DNA of 64,000 nucleotides from Opitutaceae bacterium (GCA_028280945.1 JANQKV010000004.1:124001-188000), one strand, 5' to 3'. Positions 25,611 to 34,781 are shown, numbered from the stretch's first letter. The notes: generated by a model from the letters alone, not told the origin. Program-made: numbers and translations.

Positions 25611-26240
25611 ATGAAGCTTCGCCCGCATTTAACCGCTCTCGTCATCGGCAGCCTGCTCTTCAGCGGAGGGTGCCAAATCGTGCCGGATGCGCAGCCCGAT
25701 CCAACCGAGTTTTATGTCCTCACCTACCCGGGCAATCCTTCTGCCAGCGCGGGCAGCGTGGATGGCGTCACCCTCGGGCTGCATGAAATTCGTCTGCCGG
25801 TCTACCTCGGTGACAGTCGGGCCATGGTAGTAAGGGATGCGGGCAACCGCATCACCTACCGCGACTTCGAACGTTGGGCTGAACCCCTGGACGAGGGCAT
25901 CGAACGCATCCTGCGAATCGGCCTGACCCAGTCGCCCGGCGTCGCCCGCGTGTTGACGCTGCCTTTCCCGGCCGGAATCGACCGCGACTACGATCTGCAA
26001 GTGACCGTCCTCACCAGCGAGGGACTGGAGCGCGACGACCTACAACAAGTTCTCCTCGCGCTGGACTACAGCGTGCTGACACCCGAGGGCGACTTGGTCA
26101 CCCATGGGATCTACCGTGCACCCGTGCGGGATTGGGATGGTTCGGCTGATGACCTTGCCCGCCTCCTCAGCCAAGCCATCGCGGCAAGCGCCGATACCAT
26201 CGCCGGGGCGGTTCCGTCCCCGGAAAAAACTTCCCCCTGA
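25611..26240 (+). CDS. PqiC-like ABC-type transport auxiliary lipoprotein
   Basis: A 209-residue lipoprotein with signal MKLRPHLTALVIGSLLFSGGC (lipobox SGGC). The start of the mature part (PTEFYVLTYPG) matches the PqiC/ABC_trans_aux family, as do VTLGLHEIRLPVYLGDSRAMV and the DFERWAEPLDEGIERIL segment that follows. It probably docks the MCE protein at the outer membrane. It completes the permease-ATPase-MCE-lipoprotein operon, 21 bp after the MCE gene. Confidence 0.88.
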   Translation: MKLRPHLTALVIGSLLFSGGCQIVPDAQPDPTEFYVLTYPGNPSASAGSVDGVTLGLHEIRLPVYLGDSRAMVVRDAGNRITYRDFERWAEPLDEGIERILRIGLTQSPGVARVLTLPFPAGIDRDYDLQVTVLTSEGLERDDLQQVLLALDYSVLTPEGDLVTHGIYRAPVRDWDGSADDLARLLSQAIAASADTIAGAVPSPEKTSP

Positions 26241-26299
26241 GTTTAACCTTTCTAAGAACCGTTCGGGTCGCGCGTTGTCTGGATAACCAAACCATATCC

Positions 26300-27961
26300 A
26301 TGAAACGTATCCTACCTATCTTCTGTGCGCTGACCGTGGTCGCCCTCGCCGGACCCGAGCGCAACACCTACCAAGTCCCTTCCGACATCCAGGCGGTCAC
26401 CGTGTATCTCGATCGCGCCCTTGTGGAGCGCATGGTCAAAATCGATTTGGAGCCGGGCGAATCCACCCTCTTGCTCTCCGAGCTGCCCGCCAATCTCTGG
26501 GACGATTCGTTGCAGGTTTCCGGCAGCGGCACCGCCGGTTCGAGCATCCTGGACGTGCAGTCGCGCAACCGTTTTGTCACCGCCGAACCCAGCCCCGAAA
26601 TCCGCGAGCTCGAGCAAAAACTCGAAGAGCTCAAGGGCCAGCGCGACGTGCTCATGGACGATCACGCCTCACTGAAAACCGAAGAAGAGGTGCTTGGACT
26701 GATCAACCGGGCGGCCACCACCATTCCCGAGGAAGGCGGCGAGCGTCCATCCTTTCAACAATGGCGGGAATTGTTGGAGTTCAACGCCGCGGAAGGGCGG
26801 CGCATCAAAAACGATCTCCGCGAGAACGCGGTGAAAACGAGCGCCCTCGACAAGGAAATCCAAGCCGCCACGCAGCAACTCAACGAAGCCCGTGGGCGCA
26901 TCCCGGGACGCCGCGCCGTCAAGGAAGTGGAGGTGCGTGTCGTCGCCCGGGAAGCGGGGCCCGTGGCGTTGACCGTTGCCTACACGGTGCCGGGTGCGAA
27001 TTGGACCCCAACCTACCGGGCTCGGCTCGATTCCGCCGCGCGTAAAGTCACCTTGGATTACCAGGCCCAAGTCGTCAACCGGACCGGTGAAGCGTGGAAC
27101 AACGTGGCCCTCACCCTCTCGACCGCCCGTCCCTCCGCCGGCGGCTCCGCACCTGAACCCATGCCATGGATCGTGGAGGAAATCAGACGGATCGAAGAAG
27201 CGCGCATGCGGTCAACCAAAGCTAACGCGATGGTGCTTGAGATGCCCACGGTGGCGGCGGAAGCACACCACGATGAAGTTAGGCTTGGTTACATCCAAAC
27301 CACGGTGGAAACCGGCCTCACCAGTGCTTCATTTACAGTCGCCGCCCCGGCCACGATTCCCGCCGACGGCTCCAATCACCGCGTTTCAATCACAACCTTA
27401 ACCCTGCCGGCCGGGCTGCGCCACGACACTACGCCCAAATACAATCAAGCCGTGTTTCTCACCGCCAAGGTGACCAATGACTCGGAGTATCCGCTTCTCG
27501 GTGGACCGCTCGCGGCATTCGTCGATGGCGCGTTCATTGCCAACAGTTTTCTGGCCATCACCATGGCCTCGGAGGAATTTGAACTCGCTCTCGGCGTGGA
27601 TGACGGCGTCAAAGTCGAACGCACGCTGATCGACCGCTTTGTGGAAAAAACCGGGCTCACCAACAGCGGCCGGCGGACGACCTATGAGGTCGCTCTCGAT
27701 TTCACCAATCACAAGTTGATCCCCATCACATTGGAGCTTTCTGAACCCCTGCCGGTCAGTCGGCATGAAAAAATCGAAGTTAGGATCCTCGAGCCAGCCG
27801 AACGCCAGATCGGCGACGCTGACGACAACAGCGCCTTCAAGCGCGACAACGAAGGTATTCTGACTTGGACCGGATCGCTCGCCCCCGGAGCGTCGAAGGA
27901 GTTGACGCTCAGATTCAGCATCGAGCACCCCGCCGACATGGACATCTCGGGCATCGAATAG
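26300..27961 (+). CDS. DUF4139/DUF4140 (MuiA-like) protein
   Basis: A 553-residue protein with a short signal peptide (MKRILPIFCALTVVALAG). The N-terminal DUF4140-like part has VTVYLDRALVERMVKIDLEPGE, then a coiled-coil stretch (IRELEQKLEELKGQRDVLMDD). A C-terminal DUF4139 beta domain follows, with VAYTVPGANWTPTYRARLD and WNNVALTLSTARPS. Proteins of this layout are annotated 'mucoidy inhibitor MuiA family'; no biochemical role is firmly known. It follows the lipid operon by 59 bp and may be transcribed with it. A mini-element lies just downstream. Confidence 0.85.
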   Translation: MKRILPIFCALTVVALAGPERNTYQVPSDIQAVTVYLDRALVERMVKIDLEPGESTLLLSELPANLWDDSLQVSGSGTAGSSILDVQSRNRFVTAEPSPEIRELEQKLEELKGQRDVLMDDHASLKTEEEVLGLINRAATTIPEEGGERPSFQQWRELLEFNAAEGRRIKNDLRENAVKTSALDKEIQAATQQLNEARGRIPGRRAVKEVEVRVVAREAGPVALTVAYTVPGANWTPTYRARLDSAARKVTLDYQAQVVNRTGEAWNNVALTLSTARPSAGGSAPEPMPWIVEEIRRIEEARMRSTKANAMVLEMPTVAAEAHHDEVRLGYIQTTVETGLTSASFTVAAPATIPADGSNHRVSITTLTLPAGLRHDTTPKYNQAVFLTAKVTNDSEYPLLGGPLAAFVDGAFIANSFLAITMASEEFELALGVDDGVKVERTLIDRFVEKTGLTNSGRRTTYEVALDFTNHKLIPITLELSEPLPVSRHEKIEVRILEPAERQIGDADDNSAFKRDNEGILTWTGSLAPGASKELTLRFSIEHPADMDISGIE

Positions 27962-28005
27962 CCCCCCAAACCCACCAACACGCCCAGGCACGCCCCAAAG
28001 CCAAG

Positions 28006-28079
28006 TGTCACGTATTAAGTGACACTCTCTCGAAGAGAGCGGGTCGCCGCCCTCGGGGTTTGTCACTTAATACGTGACA
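28006..28079. repeat. 74-bp mini-element with 19-bp terminal inverted repeats
   Basis: TGTCACGTATTAAGTGACA (28006-28024) and its exact reverse complement (28061-28079) bound a core containing a second perfect hairpin, CTCTCT-CGA-AGAGAG (28025-28039), and a GC-rich stretch. Each terminal repeat is itself nearly palindromic. It sits between the convergent-free ends of the DUF4139 gene and the peroxiredoxin promoter. It may be a MITE-like or REP-type element, or a factor-independent transcription stop. Confidence 0.7.
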
Positions 28080-28170
28080 AATCCTCAGTGACTGACCGGG
28101 TGCGGTGGCAGGGCAATCGACGTCGGGCATTTGCGAAACGGATCACTCCTCCCAGACTCGAGTCTTAACC

Positions 28171-28674
28171 ATGAAGATCCGAAACCTGTTCTTCGCCGTC
28201 TCATTTTTTGCCATGTTCAATATCATGATTGCCGATCCTGCCGAGGTGGGCTCCACCGCCCCCACCGCCTCCGCTCTCACTGATGCAGGTGAGATGCTCG
28301 ATCTCGCCGACGTCTACGCCGCCAACGACTACACCCTGGTCTACTTCTATCCCAAGGCCGACACGCCGGGCTGCACGAAACAGGGATGCTCACTGCGCGA
28401 CGCCTACGAGGAGCTCGATGCCAAGGGCGTGGCCGTCATTGGCGTGAGCTACGACAAGGTCGAAAAGCAACGCGCGTTCAAAGAGAAGTATAACTTCCCG
28501 TTCACGCTGCTGGCCGACACCGAGAAGCAGGTGGCCAAGGCCTTCGGTGCCGACGGCATGGTCTTCGCCAGCCGCTCCGCCTACCTGATCCACGACGGCA
28601 AAGTCGTTTACGCCGACCACAAAGGCAGCACAACCGAACAAGCGGCCGATGTGCTGGGGTTTCTCGCGCAGTAG
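28171..28674 (+). CDS. Exported Bcp-type peroxiredoxin
   Basis: A 167-residue thiol peroxidase of the AhpC/TSA superfamily, Bcp/PrxQ class. The N-terminal segment MKIRNLFFAVSFFAMFNIMIA is a signal peptide, so it probably acts in the periplasm. YFYPKADTPGCTKQGCSLRDAY carries the peroxidatic Cys (TPGCT) and a second Cys five residues later, the PrxQ arrangement. GVSYDKVEKQRAFKEKYNFPF and LLADTEKQVAKAFG follow. The start at the signal peptide was chosen over an upstream in-frame ATG. A strong terminator follows. Confidence 0.92.
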   Translation: MKIRNLFFAVSFFAMFNIMIADPAEVGSTAPTASALTDAGEMLDLADVYAANDYTLVYFYPKADTPGCTKQGCSLRDAYEELDAKGVAVIGVSYDKVEKQRAFKEKYNFPFTLLADTEKQVAKAFGADGMVFASRSAYLIHDGKVVYADHKGSTTEQAADVLGFLAQ

Positions 28675-28703
28675 CCACAATCACTGATTTCGCGATCATT
28701 CAA

Positions 28704-28730
28704 GAGGCGCCCCGACGGGCGTCTTTTTTT
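28704..28730 (+). terminator. Intrinsic terminator of the peroxiredoxin gene
   Basis: GGCGCCC-CGAC-GGGCGTC hairpin (one G-U pair) followed by seven T residues. Confidence 0.8.
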
Positions 28731-28765
28731 GAACCACTACCAAACGAAGCAGGCTGACGGCCTTG

Positions 28766-29698
28766 CTACAATTCGTCGTCGTGGACTTCGCGCAACACGC
28801 CGGCGGTGGGGTCGCGTTTCACGCGTTCAAGCCAATCCGCCAGCAATGGTTCCTGCGCAATCAGGTCGGCAGGCAGGGGCGCGGCGAGGAGATCGATGGC
28901 ACGCAGCTCGCCGTCCGCCGCCCGCACCATGTTCTTCGCGTGCAGGTCTGCCACCAGCCAAGGCTCGCCCTCCCGAAAGTAGAGCCGCGGATGGTCCCGG
29001 TGGGCCCGTAAAAAGCGTGATGGCAGCGCGATCAGCTCAGCCGGTTGCACTTGCGAAGTGTCAGCGCCTTCCGACAAGAGTTCGCCAAGGGTCTGTTTGG
29101 TCACCAACACACCGTCGCGTTTCGTGACGCCCACCACCTCCGTGGGCATGCCGCCCAGCTGCAGGATGAGGTCGAATTTTTCCAACATCGCCTGATAAGT
29201 GCCGTCGCTGGCTTCGGCGTGCAGGGCCACTTCGTCTTCGCGCGTAAAATGAAACGTGCCACCGATGAGCCCATCCTCACGTGGCATGAAGAACTTGTAG
29301 ATCGAACCGTCCTCGGCCTCAAACGCGGTGGCCTCGACGCCACTGCTGATCGGACGCAGGCGTGGGCTGCGTTCGCCCAACAGGTCCTCCACCTCTTCGG
29401 GAAACCCAAAATCCTCCAGCTCGCACAACGGAAATACCTCCCGAAACGCACGGGCCGCCGCATCGAGCTCCTTCCACAGCGGGTCCGCCGCGGCAAGCAG
29501 GCCTATTTCATCGGCGTCCCAGAGGACGAGGTCATCGTCCGGATACGTTCCGATGCCGACTTGCGCCGCTGCCGCGCGGAAGCGAGCGAGCGCTTCCAGT
29601 CTTCGCCCGTGATCGTGTTGAAGCGCGCGCCAGTCGTCTTCGTTCGGGAGGCTTCCGCCTTGGATACAGGTCGGTCTTCCGGTGAAGGGGTCTTGCAT
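28766..29698 (-). CDS. Kinase-fold protein (phosphotransferase-like), function unknown
   Basis: A 310-residue cytoplasmic protein. The C-terminal third has PWLVADLHAKNMVRAADGELRAIDLLAAPL, which resembles the catalytic and metal-binding loops of aminoglycoside-phosphotransferase/protein-kinase folds (H-x-K-N, then I-D). A preceding ISSGVEATAFEAEDGSIYKFF resembles a glycine-poor nucleotide-binding strand with lysine. Similar proteins appear in toxin-antitoxin and phage-defence settings as well as metabolism; nothing here decides. It is monocistronic, convergent with the peroxiredoxin. Confidence 0.65.
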   Translation of the reverse strand: MQDPFTGRPTCIQGGSLPNEDDWRALQHDHGRRLEALARFRAAAAQVGIGTYPDDDLVLWDADEIGLLAAADPLWKELDAAARAFREVFPLCELEDFGFPEEVEDLLGERSPRLRPISSGVEATAFEAEDGSIYKFFMPREDGLIGGTFHFTREDEVALHAEASDGTYQAMLEKFDLILQLGGMPTEVVGVTKRDGVLVTKQTLGELLSEGADTSQVQPAELIALPSRFLRAHRDHPRLYFREGEPWLVADLHAKNMVRAADGELRAIDLLAAPLPADLIAQEPLLADWLERVKRDPTAGVLREVHDDEL

Positions 29699-29827
29699 GG
29701 ATCGGATTGGCTCATCGGGTCGCGGGGCTCAACAAACTCGGCATCAGCCGGGCACAACGCAAATCCAAGTTGCCGGGAGTTTTCCCGGGTTGCTCACAAG
29801 TTGTTAACCGTCATGCGAGTGGAGACT

Positions 29828-31165
29828 TTATTCCGTCTTGAGGTCCTCCACGGAAGGGAGCGGTGCCAGCGGCGGGGTGGCCAGAATCTTATCCACGCGG
29901 TGGCGATCCTTGTCCACCACCTCAAATCGCCAACCCGCATGTTCGAACGTTTCCCCGGTCGCGGGGATCCGGCCCAGATGGGTGACCACAAACCCCCCCA
30001 AAGTCTGGAACTCCGCCTCCTCCTCGTGCGGCAGGTCATCGAGCTTCGCAAGCTCCTTGAACTCATCGATGTCGTAGGTCGCATCGATCAGCCAGGAGCC
30101 ATCCGCGCGCTGCACGGCCTCCGGATCGTCGTTGCGGCCGGTTTCCGGGATGTCACCGACGATGGCCTCGAGCACGTCGTAAAGACTGACAACACCTGCC
30201 AGGGAGCCAAACTCGTCGTTCACCAAAGCGATGTGCTTGCCGGAAAGCTTGAACTGCTCGAGCACCGCGCTGGCCATCATCGTCTCGGGCACGACCAAGG
30301 GCGGGGTGACGAGATTGCGCAATGAAGTCGCCGCGCCAAATGCGTGGTTGGCCCATATCGCCTTCACCGAGACCATGCCAATCACGTGCTCTTTGTTACC
30401 CTGAACAACGGGAAAGTGGGAGTGACCACTGGCAACCACCTTGCGCCAGTTCGTTTCGTCGGGGTCATCGAGGTCGAGAAACACCAGTTGCGGGCGTGGG
30501 GTGGCCAGGTAACTGATCGGCATCTCGTCCAGTTCCAGCACGCCTGCCACCATGTCGCGCTCCGACTCGTTAAAGACGCCACCTTTCATGCCCTGCTCGA
30601 CCAGGATGTTGACCTCTTCTTCCGTGACGGGCGCTTCGGCCGGGGCCCGATGCAGGCCGAACGGGCGCAGCGCAAGCTCGGTGAGCCAGGTGAGCAGATC
30701 AACAGCCGGCGAAACGACCCGGGACATGAACCGTACGGGCCGCACCAACATCATCGAGAGCATTTCCGGCCGCATCAGCGCCAACCGCTTCGGCACAAGC
30801 TCCCCCAACACCACCGACGCGAGCGTGATCGCCACGACAACCAAACCAAGCGCCAGCGGGCGAGCCACGGTTTCAAGCAACGGAATACTGGCAAAGACCG
30901 TCTCCAACCGAGTCGTCAGCACGCCTCCGCCAAAGGCACCCGCCAGCACGGCCACCAAGGTGATGCCGACCTGCACGGTCGAGAGAAACCGGGTTGGTTC
31001 CGTGGCCTCCGCCAGGGCCGACTCCGCCCGCTTGTCGCCTGCTTCCGCCAACTCCTTCAGCCGCGATTTACGCGCCGAAATCAAAGCGGCTTCGGCCATG
31101 GCAAACACGCCATTGGCTATCAACAAAAGGAGCAGCAGGAGCAGCTCGTTCGAAATCGAATTCAT
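29828..31165 (-). CDS. CNNM/CorC-HlyC family membrane protein with CBS pair
   Basis: A 445-residue protein with an N-terminal DUF21 (CNNM) transmembrane domain: NELLLLLLLLIANGVFAMAEAALISARKSRL and two to three further helices, including VVVAITLASVVLGELVPKRLAL. Two CBS motifs follow (PRPQLVFLDLDDPDETNWRKV; IALVNDEFGSLAGVVSLYDVLEAIVGDI), then a C-terminal CorC_HlyC transporter-associated domain (WLIDATYDIDEFKELAKL). The family is linked to magnesium/cobalt export and is often called hemolysin-family. Complete and of normal length. Confidence 0.93.
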   Translation of the reverse strand: MNSISNELLLLLLLLIANGVFAMAEAALISARKSRLKELAEAGDKRAESALAEATEPTRFLSTVQVGITLVAVLAGAFGGGVLTTRLETVFASIPLLETVARPLALGLVVVAITLASVVLGELVPKRLALMRPEMLSMMLVRPVRFMSRVVSPAVDLLTWLTELALRPFGLHRAPAEAPVTEEEVNILVEQGMKGGVFNESERDMVAGVLELDEMPISYLATPRPQLVFLDLDDPDETNWRKVVASGHSHFPVVQGNKEHVIGMVSVKAIWANHAFGAATSLRNLVTPPLVVPETMMASAVLEQFKLSGKHIALVNDEFGSLAGVVSLYDVLEAIVGDIPETGRNDDPEAVQRADGSWLIDATYDIDEFKELAKLDDLPHEEEAEFQTLGGFVVTHLGRIPATGETFEHAGWRFEVVDKDRHRVDKILATPPLAPLPSVEDLKTE

Positions 31166-31241
31166 TTAGGCAAACCGGACCTACGCCCGAACCGTAGCGC
31201 GGCGCAACTCGAATTGCGCACCATGCCCCCGGCCCCGGAAC

Positions 31242-32522
31242 CTACTTTCGCTCCTCCCACTGCGGCTCATCCGCGTCAAATACCTCCTGCCGAAACTCGC
31301 CTTCGGACTTCGCCACAATGGTCGAAACCACTGCGTCTCCGGTCACGTTGACCGCCGTGCGCGCCATATCGAGCAAACGATCCACCCCGTAAATCACGCC
31401 AATCGCCGCAACCGGCAGGCCCACTTGGGAGAACACCATCGCCAACATCACCAGCCCCACCCCGGGAACTCCGGCCGTGCCGATCGAGGCCAGCGTTGCC
31501 GTGAGAATCACCATCAGATAATCCTGAATGCCCAGATCGATGTTGAGGGCCGTGGCGATAAACACGGTCGCCACCCCCTGCATGATGGCCGTGCCATCCA
31601 TGTTGATTGTCGCGCCCAGCGGAATGGTGAAAGAACCAATGGACCGGTTCACACCGAGGTTGCGTTCCGCATTTTCCATGCTGAGCGGCAGCGTCGCGTT
31701 GCTGCTGGCGGTGGAAAACGCGAACAGTTGCACCCGCCGCATCTGCTTGAAAAACCGTCCCGCGCTGAGTCCGGAAAACGTCTTCAAAACCAAACCATAG
31801 GTCACGAACGCGTGCAGCAACAGCGCGGCCAGCACCAGGATGAAATACTGGCCGAGGGCCAGGATCGCCCCGAACCCTTCCAACGCGAACGTCTTGCCGA
31901 CCAAGGCGAAAACGCCAAACGGCGCCGCCATGAGCAGCACGACCACGAGCTTCATCACCACCTCATTGAGGTCCTGGGCGATCGACAACACCCGTCGCCC
32001 CGCTTCGCCCGCCAAGCACATGGCGATGCCAAACAAAATCGCAAAAACGATGACCTGCAGCATTTTGCCCTCCGCCATGGCAGTGAAGGGGTTTTTCGGG
32101 AAGATGTTGGTCAGCACCGCTCGCAGTCCCGGGCTGTCTTTTGCGGCAAACTCAGCTTCGTAGTTAAGATCGAATCCGGCCCCGGCCCGGAACACCACCG
32201 CCAGGGTAATGGCGATGGATATCGCGACTGCGGTGGTGCCGATGTAAAATGCAACCGTCTTGATACCGATGCGGCCGAGCTTGCGCACATCGTCGAGCGC
32301 GGCCGTGCCGCACATCAAGGACAACAGCACAAGCGGCACCACCAGCAGTTGCAGCGATCGCACAAAGACATCGCCAATCAGCGGGAAAACCTCCCCCGCC
32401 AGAATCCCGGGTTCCGCCACCGTTGCTCCCGTGAGATTCAGGGCCGTGCCCACGGCCGCCCCCAGGCCCATCCCGATTAGAATGTTGCGCGTGAGGTATT
32501 TGGGATCGAAGAGAGAGTTCAT
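31242..32522 (-). CDS. Dicarboxylate/amino acid:cation (Na+ or H+) symporter, DAACS family
   Basis: A 426-residue transporter with about eight membrane segments. It has the serine-rich turn AFSTASSNATLPLSMENAERNLGVN, then TINMDGTAIMQGVATVFIAT (NMDGT motif), and a C-terminal GVPGVGLVMLAMVFSQVGLP with IYGVDRLLDMARTAVNVTGDAV. These are hallmarks of GltP/DctA. The substrate is probably glutamate, aspartate or a C4-dicarboxylate. The start at MNSLFDPKYL was chosen. It ends 76 bp before the CNNM gene and may share its transcript. Confidence 0.93.
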   Translation of the reverse strand: MNSLFDPKYLTRNILIGMGLGAAVGTALNLTGATVAEPGILAGEVFPLIGDVFVRSLQLLVVPLVLLSLMCGTAALDDVRKLGRIGIKTVAFYIGTTAVAISIAITLAVVFRAGAGFDLNYEAEFAAKDSPGLRAVLTNIFPKNPFTAMAEGKMLQVIVFAILFGIAMCLAGEAGRRVLSIAQDLNEVVMKLVVVLLMAAPFGVFALVGKTFALEGFGAILALGQYFILVLAALLLHAFVTYGLVLKTFSGLSAGRFFKQMRRVQLFAFSTASSNATLPLSMENAERNLGVNRSIGSFTIPLGATINMDGTAIMQGVATVFIATALNIDLGIQDYLMVILTATLASIGTAGVPGVGLVMLAMVFSQVGLPVAAIGVIYGVDRLLDMARTAVNVTGDAVVSTIVAKSEGEFRQEVFDADEPQWEERK

Positions 32523-32572
32523 AAGGATGGGAGGCCGAAAGCGCCCCACCATTCCCTTCGCGGGTCCCGCCG

Positions 32573-33532
32573 TCAACCGTGGTCAGCGGCTCGCTTCGAT
32601 CGGACGGCTTTGTCACAACACCGCCCCATTCGCTGCTCCAGCTCGGTCCGCATCGCGCGCACCTGATCCACCCACGCCGCGACGGTCGGGGAATCCTCCC
32701 CCCGGCGATAGGCCATCACCAACGGCAACGGCCCGGCCGACGGGGTGATCTCGCGAAAGACCACCCCCTCCACTTGGCGTTGTGAAACACAACCCGGCAC
32801 CAAGCCGATCGCACTTCCCGCCGCGACCCGGATGGCCACCGTCATCATTTGGTCCGGCTCGTGGCGCACTCGCGGCGAAATTCCCGCCCCCCGGCAGGCG
32901 TCCATGATCTGGTCATACATGGCGGGCGCGCCGGGACGGTGAAACACGACCAGGTCCTCCATCGCCAAGTGTTTGAAGCTGAGCCGCCGCTTCCGGGTCA
33001 GCGCGTGGTCGCGCGGCAGCGCTGCCACGATGCGGTCGGTGTAGATCAATTCCTCCTCCAGCAAGAGTTCGGCCGCTGCATCGCCCAACGACCGGGTAAA
33101 CCCCACATCCAATCGACCCTCCCGAAACGCCTGCTCCTGCCCGTCCGGCATGAGTTCACGCAGCCCGACCTCCACCCCCGGGTAACTCGCTTCGTAGCGA
33201 CGGAGTATTTCCGGCAAAATCGGCCACATCGCCGGACCCATGAAGCCCACCACCAACCGGCCCACCTCTCCCCGCGCCGCCCGCTGTGTCTCCCGCACCG
33301 CCGAGTCTGCATCCTCCAGCAATCGCACCACCTGCCGGCGAAAGGTCGTGCCCGCCGCGGTCAGTCGCACCGACCGTTTGGTGCGCTGAAACAACCTCAC
33401 GCCCATCTCCTCCTCCAAGTCGCGAATGGTCTGGCTGACCGCGGGCTGGGCCACGTGCAGCTCCGCCGCCGCCGCCGTGAAACTCAACTGCTCCGCCACT
33501 GCGGCGAACGTCCGAAAATGCCGTAGTTCCAT
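32573..33532 (-). CDS. LysR-family transcriptional regulator
   Basis: A 319-residue LTTR: N-terminal HTH MELRHFRTFAAVAEQLSFTAAAAELHVAQPAVSQTIRDLE, then the two-lobed inducer domain (LVVGFMGPAMWPILPEIL, DVGFTRSLGDAA, SAIGLVPGCVS). It is divergent from the CMD-family gene at 33684 across 151 bp with AATC/GATT inverted repeats, so it probably regulates that gene and its own. The following dicarboxylate symporter gene lies 50 bp downstream on the same strand and may be co-transcribed. The effector is unknown. Confidence 0.93.
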   Translation of the reverse strand: MELRHFRTFAAVAEQLSFTAAAAELHVAQPAVSQTIRDLEEEMGVRLFQRTKRSVRLTAAGTTFRRQVVRLLEDADSAVRETQRAARGEVGRLVVGFMGPAMWPILPEILRRYEASYPGVEVGLRELMPDGQEQAFREGRLDVGFTRSLGDAAAELLLEEELIYTDRIVAALPRDHALTRKRRLSFKHLAMEDLVVFHRPGAPAMYDQIMDACRGAGISPRVRHEPDQMMTVAIRVAAGSAIGLVPGCVSQRQVEGVVFREITPSAGPLPLVMAYRRGEDSPTVAAWVDQVRAMRTELEQRMGRCCDKAVRSKRAADHG

Positions 33533-33552
33533 GCCGAATCAATTCATAAGCA

Positions 33553-33586
33553 AATCCGATTAATACAAGAGAATCATACGATTTCT
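33553..33586. promoter_or_regulatory. Candidate LysR binding region
   Basis: Two related inverted repeats, AATC-C-GATT (33553-33561) and AATC-ATAC-GATT (33572-33583; extended as AGAATC...GATTTCT to 33586), lie just upstream of the LysR gene. They sit in the divergent gap before the CMD-family operon. Confidence 0.4.
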
Positions 33587-33683
33587 AAATTTTTAAGGTT
33601 CGGGTTATTCTCTTCCCATCAGCCGCGAGGCATCCGCCGCGCGCCTCACCAACACACTTCAATTCAGAACATACCAAATCAAA

Positions 33684-34256
33684 ATGTCCTCCTCCCTCTC
33701 CTCCTCCCCGATCAGCTTCGCGCCGGTCGCCTATGAATCCGCCTCCCCCGAGGTCCGTGAGATTCTCGATCAGATCAAAGGCAAATACGGCTTCGTGCCC
33801 AACCTACTCGCCACCATGGCCAATGCACCGGCACTGCTCCGAGCCTACCTCGGATTGGCCGATCAGTTTGACCAAACCAGCCTCACCCCGCGTGAACGCC
33901 AACTGGTTCTTCTGACCGCCTCCGTCGAAAATGGCTGCGCCTACTGCATCGCCGCCCACAGCACCATCGCCAAGGGCATGCTCAAGGTCGACGCCGAGAC
34001 CGTCGCCGCCATCCGCGCCGGCACCGAAGTTGATGATCCCAAGCTGAACGCCCTCGTTCAACTCGTCCGTGAACTCGTCAACCACCGGGGTCACGCTGCC
34101 GAGGCGACCCTCAATACTTTCCTCACCGCCGGTTATCGCCGCGAACAGGTCGCCGAGCTTCTCGTCGGCATCTCGCTCAAGACCATGAGCAACTACCTTG
34201 ACCATGTCTCGCCGGTCACGGTCGACAACGCCTTCCGCGCCGAAGCCATCAACTGA
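33684..34256 (+). CDS. Carboxymuconolactone decarboxylase/AhpD-family protein
   Basis: A 190-residue CMD-domain protein. LTPRERQLVLLTASVENGCAYCIAAHSTIA contains the E...CxxC...H redox pattern of AhpD-like peroxidase or alkylhydroperoxidase-core proteins. YGFVPNLLATMANAPALLRAYL is the usual lead-in. It is divergent from LysR and followed by a YHS-domain gene, a PagL-like deacylase, glutaredoxin and a peroxiredoxin-like gene, so it may belong to an oxidative-stress group. Confidence 0.9.
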   Translation: MSSSLSSSPISFAPVAYESASPEVREILDQIKGKYGFVPNLLATMANAPALLRAYLGLADQFDQTSLTPRERQLVLLTASVENGCAYCIAAHSTIAKGMLKVDAETVAAIRAGTEVDDPKLNALVQLVRELVNHRGHAAEATLNTFLTAGYRREQVAELLVGISLKTMSNYLDHVSPVTVDNAFRAEAIN

Positions 34257-34312
34257 TCGCTGCTCACGCTTACTGCCAACCAGCCCAACACATTCAACCC
34301 ATCCCGATTCTC

Positions 34313-34759
34313 ATGAAATCCTCCCTTCGTTTCGTCGCCGCCTTCGCGCTGCTCGCCATCGCGGCCCACGCTAAATCTCCTGTCAACACGGACGCCAACG
34401 GTCTCGCTCTCGAGGGCCATGATCCCGTCGCGTTCTTCACCATCGGAGTGGCCCTGCCCGGCAAGCCCGGCCTCACCGCTGAGCACAACGGCGCCACCTA
34501 CCGCTTCGCCAAGAAGGCACACCGCGAAAGCTTCATCGCCAACCCGGAAAAGTTCCTCCCCGCCTACGGAGGTTACTGCGCCTACGGTGCCGCCAAGGGA
34601 GCGCTCTACCCGGTCGATATCGATACCTGGCAGATCTTCGAAGACCGCCTGATTCTCAACTACAGCGCGAAGATCAAGGAGCAGTTCAACGCTGACATCG
34701 AAGCGTTTCTCACCGCCGCCGACGCCAATTGGCCCGGACTCAATACCGCCGCGAACTGA
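34313..34759 (+). CDS. Exported YHS-domain protein
   Basis: A 148-residue protein with signal peptide MKSSLRFVAAFALLAIAAHA. The YHS-like domain reads LEGHDPVAFFTIGVALPGKPGL, EHNGATYRFAKKAHRESFIANPEKFLPAYGGYCAYGAAKG, with a single cysteine in GGYCAYG. YHS domains are thought to bind metals; periplasmic forms of this kind are common but poorly characterised. It follows the CMD gene by 56 bp and ends before a strong terminator, so the pair probably forms one unit. Confidence 0.85.
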   Translation: MKSSLRFVAAFALLAIAAHAKSPVNTDANGLALEGHDPVAFFTIGVALPGKPGLTAEHNGATYRFAKKAHRESFIANPEKFLPAYGGYCAYGAAKGALYPVDIDTWQIFEDRLILNYSAKIKEQFNADIEAFLTAADANWPGLNTAAN

Positions 34760-34781
34760 TCGATCCACGCCCAGATGCAAC

